A DNA stretch of 51,827 nt. Source: Clostridia bacterium. Lineage in GTDB: Bacteria; Bacillota; Clostridia; Oscillospirales; SIG627. The position numbers and the translations under genes were made by a program. Positions 44,719-51,827 of the stretch are shown piece by piece (the first letter of the stretch is position 1; each line of letters begins with the position of its first letter). Location of the stretch: positions 1 to 51,827 of the forward strand of contig JAFUKG010000016.1 in the NCBI GenBank assembly GCA_017467865.1. Direction: 5' to 3'. A model generated the notes under the pieces. That model saw only the letters and a list, made by a program, of their open reading frames with translations, did no database searches and was not told where the DNA came from.

Positions 44719-46204
44719 ATCTATGGTGGTATAATTTTTTCGTCTGATACTGCGGTTCGCAGGTAAGGTTTATGCCAAGCTTTTGGAATACGTTTTCATC
44801 TACACGAGAGAGAATTACCGTTGAATGTGCTTCGCAGTTTTTAAGCTTGGGAAGCTGTTCCATAGCAATTGCTGCCGTCTTATCAGTTACTGCGCTGATA
44901 GAAAGGGCAATAAGAATTTCGTCGATATGGAGTCTGGGGTTATTATTTCCAAGGCTATTAACCTTAAGCTTTTGAATAGGCTCGATAACCGTAGGTGAAA
45001 TAAGCATGGTATCGTGGTCGATTCCTGCAAGGGCTTTGAGCGCATTAAGGATTGCCGCCGCAGATGCACCAAGAAGAGACGAGGTCTTTCCGTCAACGAT
45101 AGTACCGTCGGGAAGCTCTATGGCAACGGCAGGCCCGTTGGTTTCCTCGCTTCTTCTCAGAGCTGTGTCAACGATAGGACGTTCAAGCTTTGTTATACCA
45201 AGCTTATTCATTATAAGCTCAAGCTTCTTTATTTCGGTTTCTTCGGACATTCCCTGACGGACAGAGGCGCAGGTATTGAAATAACGGCGGAGTATTTCCT
45301 GTCTGGAAGCATCTGACACTGCCTCATCGTCGAAAATACAATTTCCTGCCATATTTACGCCCATATCGGTAGGGCTCTTATAAGGAGAAACACCGAGAAT
45401 TTTCTCAAGCATTGCGTTAAGCACGGGGAAAATCTCTACGTCACGGTTATAGTTTACGGTAGTTTCGCCATATGCCTCAAGGTGGAATGGGTCAATCATA
45501 TTAACGTCATTAAGGTCAGCGGTTGCCGCTTCATAAGCAAGGTTTACAGGGTGGCTGAGAGGAATATTCCATATGGGGAAGGTTTCAAATTTAGCATATC
45601 CCGATTTCACACCGCGCTTATGGTCGTGGTAAAGCTGAGACAGGCAGGTTGCCATTTTTCCGCTTCCGGGACCGGGAGCGGTGACGATAACGAGAGAGCG
45701 GGACGTCTCGATATAATCGTTCTTACCAAAGCCGTCTTCACTTACGATAAGGGGTATATCCGAGGGATAGTCGGGGATTATATAGTGTCTGTATGACTTA
45801 ATACCAAGCTTCATCAGTCTGTTTTCAAACTGTACTGCGGTGGGTTGGTTATTAAAATGAGTAATAACAACGCTTCCCACAAAAAGCCCTATTCCGCGAA
45901 ATGCGTCGATAAGTCTCAATGCATCCAAGTCATAAGTTATTCCCAGGTCTCCCCTTCTCTTGTTCTTCTCAATGGCGTCGGCACTGATAACAATAACTAT
46001 TTCGGCGCTGTCTTTGAGCTCAAGGAGCATCTTCACCTTACTGTCGGGTTTAAAACCGGGAAGGACACGGGAAGCATGAAAATCGTCAAAAAGCTTGCCT
46101 CCGAATTCGAGGTAAAGCTTTCCGCCGAACATATCTATGCGGTCTCTTATCTTCTGGGACTGCATTGCTATATATTTGTCATTATCAAATCCTATTTTAT
46201 ACAT
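44717..46204 (-). CDS. DUF1846 (UPF0371) family protein
   Basis: A 495-residue protein of the DUF1846 family, about the family's normal length. It begins [18 protein letters not shown] and has the P-loop-like [20 protein letters not shown] and [13 protein letters not shown]. The function is not established; nucleotide binding is plausible from the glycine-rich loop. The frame is open for 69 codons upstream, but GGAGG sits 4 nt before ATG 46204 and homology starts there. Confidence 0.88.
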   Translation of the reverse strand: MYKIGFDNDKYIAMQSQKIRDRIDMFGGKLYLEFGGKLFDDFHASRVLPGFKPDSKVKMLLELKDSAEIVIVISADAIEKNKRRGDLGITYDLDALRLIDAFRGIGLFVGSVVITHFNNQPTAVQFENRLMKLGIKSYRHYIIPDYPSDIPLIVSEDGFGKNDYIETSRSLVIVTAPGPGSGKMATCLSQLYHDHKRGVKSGYAKFETFPIWNIPLSHPVNLAYEAATADLNDVNMIDPFHLEAYGETTVNYNRDVEIFPVLNAMLEKILGVSPYKSPTDMGVNMAGNCIFDDEAVSDASRQEILRRYFNTCASVRQGMSEETEIKKLELIMNKLGITKLERPIVDTALRRSEETNGPAVAIELPDGTIVDGKTSSLLGASAAAILNALKALAGIDHDTMLISPTVIEPIQKLKVNSLGNNNPRLHIDEILIALSISAVTDKTAAIAMEQLPKLKNCEAHSTVILSRVDENVFQKLGINLTCEPQYQTKKLYHHR

Positions 46205-46213
46205 ACTTCCTCC

Positions 46214-46249
46214 AAAAAAAATCCAAAGCGTCTCCGTGACGGAGACGCT
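46214..46249 (-). terminator. terminator-like hairpin inside the DUF1846 leader
   Basis: AGCGTCTCCG (46227-46236) pairs with CGGAGACGCT (46240-46249) around TGA; on the minus strand a T8 run (46214-46221) follows after a few bases and runs straight into the ribosome site. It lies downstream of the promoter at 46269-46296, so it is transcribed as the 5' leader. Confidence 0.75.
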
Positions 46250-46268
46250 CTTTTCGGGTGCCCTATTT

Positions 46269-46296
46269 ATTATATCACTTACGGCAAAAAATGCAA
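46269..46296 (-). promoter_or_regulatory. DUF1846 promoter
   Basis: On the minus strand TTGCAT (46291-46296) and TATAAT (46269-46274) are 16 nt apart; start would be near 46262. Confidence 0.65.
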
Positions 46297-46340
46297 TATG
46301 TAAAATATTACAAATTTGTGTCGCATTTATTGAACATTTT

Positions 46341-47891
46341 TTAATAGGTATGGAAAAGTCGGTAGATTGTGAGTACAGACTGCTCCTTTGTGTAGTAGCC
46401 TGCGGGGTCAAATTTTCCGTCTTCTACACCGCCCATAACTCTTGTTCCTTTATCGCTGAGAGAAGCGGATACAAAGAAAATTCCATCTTTGCCCCAATCG
46501 GCGAACTTTTCCTCATCGGTAAAGGCAAGCTTTTCGGAGTTGGGGTTAGTTACGCCCATAACCTTTGCGGTGCGGTAAAGCATTGTCGCCGCTTCCTGTC
46601 TTGTTATAAACCCTTCGGGGTCAAAGCAGTTGTTTTCTTTACCGTTAACAATTCCTAAAGCATTTGCAGAGAGGACGTTATCATCGGTAGTATCAACAAA
46701 GGCTGAATAGTTGAGGGTAACGTTCTTTTCTATAAGTATTTCCTCAATGCTCTTAGAATATTTCTTTGTGAGCATATTAATTACAAGATTACAAAATTCT
46801 TTTCTTGTTATTTTGTTTTTCATGGACTCATACATGCTCTTGAGGATAAGATCCTCTCCCAAAGCGCCCTTTACCTCTTCTTCCGCCCAGTCGGAAATAC
46901 CCATTTTGCCAAAGGTAAGAGGTCTTTCAATCACAAGATGCTTAAGGGAAAGCATTTCTACACTTATGTCGAAATAGCGGTAAAGAGGATTTTCTTCTTC
47001 TCTCTTTTCGCCCATATAGATTTTGTTAAAGCTGTCCCAAGTAGGGTCCATAACAATCCAACGTCCGTCAACAAAGGCTTCCACCCATGCATGGTTAGGC
47101 TTTGTTATATCCTCCCCTGCCTGTGCCCAAGAATTTATTCTCTGGGCACCATCAACTCCGAGAGCGTAACCCTTTGTGACAAATGCAGGAATCCCAGCCG
47201 CATTGAGCATGGCAACGGTAAGATTGGAATATCCTTCGCAAACGCTCTTGCGTTCAGTAAGAACCTCTACGGGAGTAAGGGGTGTAACGTTGGTGGTTTT
47301 GAGAGCATAATTTTCATCGTAATAGATATTCTCTGCCACCCAGCGATGAATGGCTTTGGCTTTTTCGTAATCGGTCTCTATGCCCCTTATAACGTTTGAA
47401 GTAATCATTTTTACAGCAGATGGCTGTTCTATTTCAAGATGGTCTTTTTCATTAACCCAGCCCGACATAAGCTTTTCATTCTCGGGCAGAACAGTCTCGT
47501 CAAAGACAAACATGAACTTTCCGTCCTGCTTTTCAAGAACAATATCGTCTCCGTAAAATACACTTACGAAGGGCTCGGAAAGCTCGGTTCCAAGGAAAAT
47601 TCCGATAGCAATCTTTTCGTTTTTCACAGCTGAAAGGTCGATAGACGTCTTGAACTTCATTTCGGTTGAAACGGGAAGAACGTACTGTTTGTCAAGAGTT
47701 ATGGCAAGATACTGAAGCTCTTCCTTATCTATCATTCCCGAAACGGTAAGTACGTTTTCTTTAATCTCAAAGGAAATGCCGATGCTGTCATTAGTAGTGA
47801 CAAGTGACTCTTTATAAACTGCGGCTGATGCGGTAATTGCAAATACACTTATTATCAGCAACAACAAAAACAACATTCTGAATTTTTTCAT
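46341..47891 (-). CDS. secreted transglutaminase-like protein with SLH region
   Basis: A 516-residue exported protein. Order: signal peptide ([23 protein letters not shown]), a beta-rich N-terminal domain (about 25-165), a transglutaminase-like papain-fold core with the Cys-His-Asp triad in [21 protein letters not shown] and WIVMDPTWD, and C-terminal S-layer homology repeats (for example [28 protein letters not shown]). It probably acts on peptide or peptidoglycan stems at the cell surface and is held there by the SLH repeats. ATG 47891 is chosen over the upstream extension because of AAGGAG 7 nt before it and the signal peptide. Confidence 0.85.
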   Translation of the reverse strand: MKKFRMLFLLLLIISVFAITASAAVYKESLVTTNDSIGISFEIKENVLTVSGMIDKEELQYLAITLDKQYVLPVSTEMKFKTSIDLSAVKNEKIAIGIFLGTELSEPFVSVFYGDDIVLEKQDGKFMFVFDETVLPENEKLMSGWVNEKDHLEIEQPSAVKMITSNVIRGIETDYEKAKAIHRWVAENIYYDENYALKTTNVTPLTPVEVLTERKSVCEGYSNLTVAMLNAAGIPAFVTKGYALGVDGAQRINSWAQAGEDITKPNHAWVEAFVDGRWIVMDPTWDSFNKIYMGEKREEENPLYRYFDISVEMLSLKHLVIERPLTFGKMGISDWAEEEVKGALGEDLILKSMYESMKNKITRKEFCNLVINMLTKKYSKSIEEILIEKNVTLNYSAFVDTTDDNVLSANALGIVNGKENNCFDPEGFITRQEAATMLYRTAKVMGVTNPNSEKLAFTDEEKFADWGKDGIFFVSASLSDKGTRVMGGVEDGKFDPAGYYTKEQSVLTIYRLFHTY

Positions 47892-47905
47892 TATTTCTCC
47901 TTTCG

Positions 47906-49132
47906 TTAAAACGCCCAATTTCCGTTTTCAAAAATCTTTATTCTTTCGCCGTTTGCGGTAACACCAACCACTAACAGGTCGGGTGTGCCAATCATAAAGT
48001 CCTCATGAACCATAGAATCGTTGATACCGCGCTTATGGCACTCTTCAAGGGTGAGCTTTTCGTAATCAGCAAGGGTGTTTGTATATCCTGCACCAAGGGC
48101 AAGGTGGCAAGAGGCGTTTTCATCGAAAAGCGTATTATAGAAAATAAGCCCCGAATTTTGTATAGGTGAGTCAAATGGTACGAGAGCGCACTCACCAAGG
48201 TAAGCTGCACCTTCGTCCATTGAGATAAGCTGTTTTAAAAGTTCTTCATTCTTTTCTGCGTGAACCTCAACTGCTTTTCCCTTTTCAAATCGGATAGAAA
48301 AATTCTCTATCATCTCGCCGTTATATGCAAGAGGGCGAGTTGAATAGACAATACCCTCTGCTTCACCTTTTTTGGGAGAAGTAAATACCTCTTCGCTGGG
48401 AATATTTGCATTGAAGGGATTGCCCGAAAGTGTGGTTTCACAGCCACCCATAAAGGCCGAGCCGTCGCAAAGTCCCACTGTGAGCTTTGTGCCGTTGGAA
48501 GAAGAATACTCAAGGGTCCTTATATTAAGAGAATTAAGATAATCACACTTTTCTCTTATATTTCTGTTATGCTCCTGCCAAGCGGATATGGGGTCGGGTC
48601 CATCGGCGCGGGAGGTTTTGAGAATTGCTTCCCAAAGCTTTTCTATCGCTTGTTTTTTAGTAAGGTTCGGGAACATCTTTTTCGCCCAAGCTTCACCTGG
48701 TACAGCGGCTATACACCACTGATAGCGGTTCTCCATTTTGTCGCGGTAGGGCTTTATAATCTTATATCGCGCCTGAGAAGCCTTGGCGTATTTCTCCCTG
48801 TCTATTCCGTCCATACCATCGGGGTCCTCGGACAGAAGATATATCATACAAGGCAGAGTATTCGCACGGAGTGAAAGACGCTCTTCTTCCCATTTTTCAA
48901 CTGTGGAAAGCACGTCAAGAGTACGATAGTTATAATGAATTTTAGACAACTTTTGCACGTCCCATTCAACTTCAACCTTTTTCGCGCCCGCTTTATAGCA
49001 TTCCTCAACTACCATCATAACAAATTCACTCTGATCAAGGTCGGCTCGAATAACAACGTTCTGTCCCGGAACAAGAGTTATTCCCGACTTTACGATAAGC
49101 TTTGCAAAATTTTTTAAGAGAGTTTTTTTCAT
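47906..49132 (-). CDS. M29 family aminopeptidase (AmpS/PepS-like)
   Basis: A 408-residue metallopeptidase of family M29. N-terminal FAKLIVKSGITLVPGQNVVIRADL and VMMVVEECYKAGAKKVEVEW are typical. Metal-ligand residues are in the C-terminal half: SEEVFTSPKKGEAEGIVYS, GECALVPFDSPIQNSGLIFYNTLFDENASCHLALG and NDSMVHEDFMIGT. It removes N-terminal residues from peptides in the cytoplasm. The ribosome site is weak (GGTGA). The transglutaminase gene follows 14 nt later on the same strand. Confidence 0.9.
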   Translation of the reverse strand: MKKTLLKNFAKLIVKSGITLVPGQNVVIRADLDQSEFVMMVVEECYKAGAKKVEVEWDVQKLSKIHYNYRTLDVLSTVEKWEEERLSLRANTLPCMIYLLSEDPDGMDGIDREKYAKASQARYKIIKPYRDKMENRYQWCIAAVPGEAWAKKMFPNLTKKQAIEKLWEAILKTSRADGPDPISAWQEHNRNIREKCDYLNSLNIRTLEYSSSNGTKLTVGLCDGSAFMGGCETTLSGNPFNANIPSEEVFTSPKKGEAEGIVYSTRPLAYNGEMIENFSIRFEKGKAVEVHAEKNEELLKQLISMDEGAAYLGECALVPFDSPIQNSGLIFYNTLFDENASCHLALGAGYTNTLADYEKLTLEECHKRGINDSMVHEDFMIGTPDLLVVGVTANGERIKIFENGNWAF

Positions 49133-49230
49133 ATAATCACCATTAAACCTTTATGAAATAATAGTAACATAAAATCAAGGTTTTTGCAATAGAAAAATGT
49201 GGAAGGAGTATTAATGAATAATGAATATGA

Positions 49231-49300
49231 GCGGGGGTTAAACAACCCCTCAGTTTTTCTTACAAAAAACAGCTCCCCTTACACAGGGGAGCCTTTTTTG
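49231..49300. repeat. intergenic double-hairpin repeat
   Basis: GGGGTT/AACCCC (49234-49249) and GCTCCCC/GGGGAGC (49272-49292) form two hairpins joined by a short linker, with T runs on both sides. The AACAACCCCTCAGT ... AGCTCCCCTT ... AGGGGAGCC pattern recalls a dispersed repeat I associate with gut Clostridia. The second hairpin can also act as a bidirectional terminator. The region 49133-49230 holds nothing else I can name beyond a possible M29 promoter. Confidence 0.6.
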
Positions 49301-49360
49301 TGCAACCTTGCTAATTTGTATTTATAACTGATAGGTTTTTCGACAGACTGTAGTGAAAAA

Positions 49361-49482
49361 TTCAGAGTGCAGAATGCAGAATTAAGGTAACTTTGCCTTT
49401 TGGCAAATTATAATCAATTGTAAATTTCGGCAAAGCCGAAATTATCCACAATTCATCATTCTGCATTCATCATTCTGCATTC
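49361..49482. repeat. MITE-like palindromic intergenic element
   Basis: About 120 bp with inverted ends: GCAGAATGCAGAATT at the left and, at the right, two tandem copies of TTCATCATTCTGCA (49452-49465, 49466-49479) plus TTC. Inside are two hairpins, TTTGCC/GGCAAA (49392-49407) and AATTTCGGC/GCCGAAATT (49423-49443). No coding capacity. The make-up suggests a small non-autonomous mobile or dispersed repeat; no transposase is nearby. Confidence 0.7.
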
Positions 49483-49512
49483 AAAAAGCGGACTCTTTCG
49501 AGTCCGCTTTTT
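49483..49512 (-). terminator. terminator of the 39-residue peptide gene
   Basis: AAAAAGCGGACTC pairs with GAGTCCGCTTTTT around a 4-nt loop, just downstream of the small gene on the minus strand. It abuts the repeat element. Confidence 0.88.
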
Positions 49513-49518
49513 AACTTT

Positions 49519-49638
49519 CTATCCCCAAATTACAGGGGGAAGCGCGTCACCGTCGTTATCTGTGAAGCTTACCGTTACGATATCTTCACTCTCGAAGAGT
49601 ACTGCTTCAATTTCGGGAGATACGTAGATTTCTTTCAT
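49519..49638 (-). CDS. 39-residue acidic peptide of unknown function
   Basis: A small gene with a good ribosome site (AGGAGG about 8 nt before ATG 49638) and its own downstream terminator. The product begins MKEIYVSPEIEAVLF and ends GDALPPVIWG. It is acidic, and has a YxxPxIE start followed by a short Gly/Asp/Pro-rich tail ending in Trp-Gly. It lies 20 nt after the large surface-type protein on the same strand, so they are cotranscribed. Short Clostridial proteins with a similar start are known to me but have no assigned role. A modified-peptide precursor is possible; no modifying enzymes are in view. Confidence 0.7.
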   Translation of the reverse strand: MKEIYVSPEIEAVLFESEDIVTVSFTDNDGDALPPVIWG

Positions 49639-49658
49639 GTTACTGCGTCCTCCTTCTA

Positions 49659-51827
49659 TTACTGTGCGCTGTATGCATCTGACTCTGCTGAGTATCTGTA
49701 AAGTGCCTTTACAAGATTCTGAAGCTTTGCATCCTCATCGTTAAGAGAGAGGTCAACGTAGTCAAGTGCTGAGAAGGTTACTGTGATTGCGTCACTGTAG
49801 CTTTCATCTGCGAACTTTACCGTTACTTCCTTTGCTTCGCTGAGTGCATTGGAAGGAATTCCTGCAACGTCTGTATATGCGTACTTAGCATCGCTTGTTG
49901 ACGTTGCAAGCGCAAGCGCACTGCCTCCTTCTACTTTATACGCAGAAAGGTTTGATTTTGCATTTTCCTCAGACATTGTGTCTCCGCCTACTATCTTGAA
50001 GTAATGACGGATAGTTGTATTATCTTCAAGAAGAAGTGAAGTAGAATGGAAGGTAAGTCCGAAATTGGTCTCTACGTCTTCTGTCTCTACTCTTGCGCGG
50101 GCTTTAGCTTCGGCAAGTCCTGCAAGCTCTTCTGCTGTAAGGTCTGCAAGTGCTTCTACCTCTGTAACGGTTGTGTCGAAGTAAGCTTCTGCCGCCTTGT
50201 AGTAGGTTTCAAGGGCGTTGATAAGGTTAAGCTCATTTGCGTATGCAGCGTCTGATTTATATCTTTCTACCAGACTTGCAACTGAGATGGTGCCTCCAAC
50301 GTTGGACATATTAACCTTAACGTCTTCTGCCGTATAGTAGATAAGCTCGTTTTCATAGTTAAGGTCTGCTGCTTCCTTAGCAAGGAAGGGAACGAGAACG
50401 TAGCCCATACCCTCGCCGTCAAGAACGAACTGATGCTCTCCTGCTTCTCCAAGACCTGCAGTGGTGCTGCTACTGTCAGGATTTACGTAAACGTGACCGC
50501 TGGCAACGACGTCAGTGTTATAGTTGAACACAACCTTAACGCCGATGTTACCGTCGAGTACAAGCTGTAATCCTTCAACTGCAACTGCTTCGGAAGGAAG
50601 GTTTGACACCGCAGCGATTGCTTCAAATCCGCCGCCTGCAAGACGTCTTACCCAAATATACTTAGAGCTCTTGGTTGAAGTAACTGTATCTGAGGTAAGT
50701 GCTGTCCAGCCCTCTGTGGGAACTGTTACGTTGTCGTCACCGTAAGCGTATTCATACTCAAACATCGCTGAATAGTTTGTAACGGTGAAAGTATTTGTCT
50801 TACGTGCTACGTTGCTTGTGTCCCAGCTGGGAACGTACTCATATTTTTCAACAACGGGGGTGAGAACGCTGTCAATAAGCGAGTAATAATCTTCTCCGTG
50901 ACAGAAATATATAAGCTCACGGGTCTTGTCGCTTGTGTAATTAGCAACTGCTGTATTATAACCGAAAGAAATATCTCCTACTTCACCTATATCAGCAAAG
51001 GGATAAATTGTAAAGCCTACAAGGTAGCCTGTGTCAGGAAGTGCCTTGTTCCACTTGCTGTCGTCGATAAAGTCAACTGTTACAAAGTCACTGCCATTAA
51101 TGGAAACACTAATTCCGGTCTCTGTGAAGGAGTAGGTTTCAACGTTTCCTTCTTCATTCATAACGTACGCGTCAAAGCGTGAAGTTACGTTTGAGAACCT
51201 CGACTGGTTAATTCCGCCAAGGTTTGTAGCTATGTTAATACCATAGGTATATTTTACTACCTCGTTAACGGGAACTATCTCAGCGGGAGTATAAGCATAG
51301 TTATACTTACGTGCTTTTGCTGTTTCTTCAATATCCGCAAACGCAGCTGCCTTAGCAGTTTCATCTGCAGCATCCGTATACGCTGTTGCCTTGGTATAGC
51401 TTATGAGAGTTTCTGCGGTAGTACCATAAGCGTACGAGAGGTCAACGTTAGCGGTAGACTTGTTATAGAAGCTATGTGTGCCTGTAACGTAGCCGGGAAC
51501 AAATTCAGAGCTTCCATACTTAGTTTGTAATACGTCTGTAAGCGTCTCTGTATCATAGGTTTCCATAATGTCGGCACGTGCCTCATAGTCGCCCTTGATA
51601 TATACAAGAACTGCATTGGAGTCAGCATAGTCTGCGCTGTCTGATGCAAAGTAAATCGCATAGAGACCTACGGGGCTGTCAAATACGGTTGAAATATCGT
51701 ATTCTTCAACGCCTGTAACTGTCTTTACGTCTGCATCTGCACCTGCAAGGGTGTATGCTGCTACAGAGTAGGTCTTAGAGCTGTCAAGTCCCTTGAAGGT
51801 TGTACCTTCAACTGTAATACCTGTGGG
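49659..51827 (-). CDS. large, probably secreted protein (N-terminus beyond the right edge)
   Basis: The frame is open for 723 codons from the window edge to the TAA at 49659, with no need for an internal start; a methionine at 51566 is probably not the start. The product is rich in Thr, Ser, Val, Ala, Tyr and acidic residues, almost without Cys, with repeated short beta-strand-like stretches and a few helical Ala/Glu segments (near VEALADLTAEELAGLAEAK). It ends LVKALYRYSAESDAYSAQ. This composition suits an extracellular, multi-domain, Ig-like or bacterial surface protein. No catalytic motif is recognised. It is followed directly by the 39-residue peptide gene. Confidence 0.75.
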   Translation of the reverse strand, partial: PTGITVEGTTFKGLDSSKTYSVAAYTLAGADADVKTVTGVEEYDISTVFDSPVGLYAIYFASDSADYADSNAVLVYIKGDYEARADIMETYDTETLTDVLQTKYGSSEFVPGYVTGTHSFYNKSTANVDLSYAYGTTAETLISYTKATAYTDAADETAKAAAFADIEETAKARKYNYAYTPAEIVPVNEVVKYTYGINIATNLGGINQSRFSNVTSRFDAYVMNEEGNVETYSFTETGISVSINGSDFVTVDFIDDSKWNKALPDTGYLVGFTIYPFADIGEVGDISFGYNTAVANYTSDKTRELIYFCHGEDYYSLIDSVLTPVVEKYEYVPSWDTSNVARKTNTFTVTNYSAMFEYEYAYGDDNVTVPTEGWTALTSDTVTSTKSSKYIWVRRLAGGGFEAIAAVSNLPSEAVAVEGLQLVLDGNIGVKVVFNYNTDVVASGHVYVNPDSSSTTAGLGEAGEHQFVLDGEGMGYVLVPFLAKEAADLNYENELIYYTAEDVKVNMSNVGGTISVASLVERYKSDAAYANELNLINALETYYKAAEAYFDTTVTEVEALADLTAEELAGLAEAKARARVETEDVETNFGLTFHSTSLLLEDNTTIRHYFKIVGGDTMSEENAKSNLSAYKVEGGSALALATSTSDAKYAYTDVAGIPSNALSEAKEVTVKFADESYSDAITVTFSALDYVDLSLNDEDAKLQNLVKALYRYSAESDAYSAQ

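Noticed and set aside
49214..49327. A 37-codon plus-strand frame with a good ribosome site (AAGGAG)
   Set aside because: Its body is the double-hairpin intergenic repeat, and such repeats often contain chance frames; no promoter or family similarity is seen.
49361..49482. CRISPR array (tandem 14-nt units)
   Set aside because: Only two units, no spacers, too short, and no cas genes; it fits a dispersed inverted-repeat element.

Overview
The window looks like the chromosome of a spore-forming, anaerobic Firmicute of class Clostridia. It carries three sporulation genes (gpr, spoIIP, spoVT), an AdhE with a near-perfect Rex operator, a T-box leader, a TAXI-type TRAP transporter, and many short, A/T-rich intergenic regions with consensus sigma-A promoters and intrinsic terminators. 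The intergenic repeats near the right end are of a kind I associate with uncultured gut-type Oscillospirales-like genomes; that placement is inference only.

Layout. (1) 1-3640: rpsT (-), then gpr and spoIIP (+), then DUF4364 and YgjV-like genes (-). (2) 3720-11968: an eight-gene operon for the whole shikimate pathway plus the Phe and Tyr branches (aroF, tyrA, aroB, aroA, aroC, pheA, an aroE-aroK fusion, aroQ). It is preceded by a 21-codon Phe/Tyr-rich leader peptide and a classical attenuator. (3) 11971-22038: a mostly minus-strand accessory block with a PQ-loop protein, an adhE-APH kinase pair under a Rex operator, a LysR regulator, a TAXI TRAP transporter, and a large glycosidase-like protein of unknown role. 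(4) 22113-27956 (+): an MnmM/YtqB-like methyltransferase with a PP2C-like protein, then a marR-ADH-ALDH-amide hydrolase operon whose promoter lies inside two overlapping perfect inverted repeats, one of them 50 bp. (5) 28024-41866 (+): a long branched-chain amino acid operon (ilvA, ridA, leuA, leuC, leuD, leuB, ilvB, ilvN, ilvC, ilvD) that runs on into DUF815, MaoC-like and YczE-like genes. (6) 41867-49132: divergent MFS and AraC genes, spoVT, DUF1846, a transglutaminase-SLH protein and an M29 aminopeptidase. (7) 49133-51827: a repeat-rich intergenic region, a 39-residue peptide gene, and the 3' part of a large, probably secreted protein that runs off the right edge.

The two amino acid operons use two different RNA mechanisms. 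The aromatic operon appears to sense Phe and Tyr through ribosome stalling on a leader peptide. The branched-chain operon has a T-box leader with two complete Stem I (specifier) domains, read here as CUC (Leu) and AUC (Ile). Each is followed by an almost identical 42-nt module, but there is only one T-box antiterminator and one terminator. I consider this dual-specifier, single-output T-box the most interesting object in the window. The Phe/Tyr attenuator and the 50-bp palindromic marR promoter come next.
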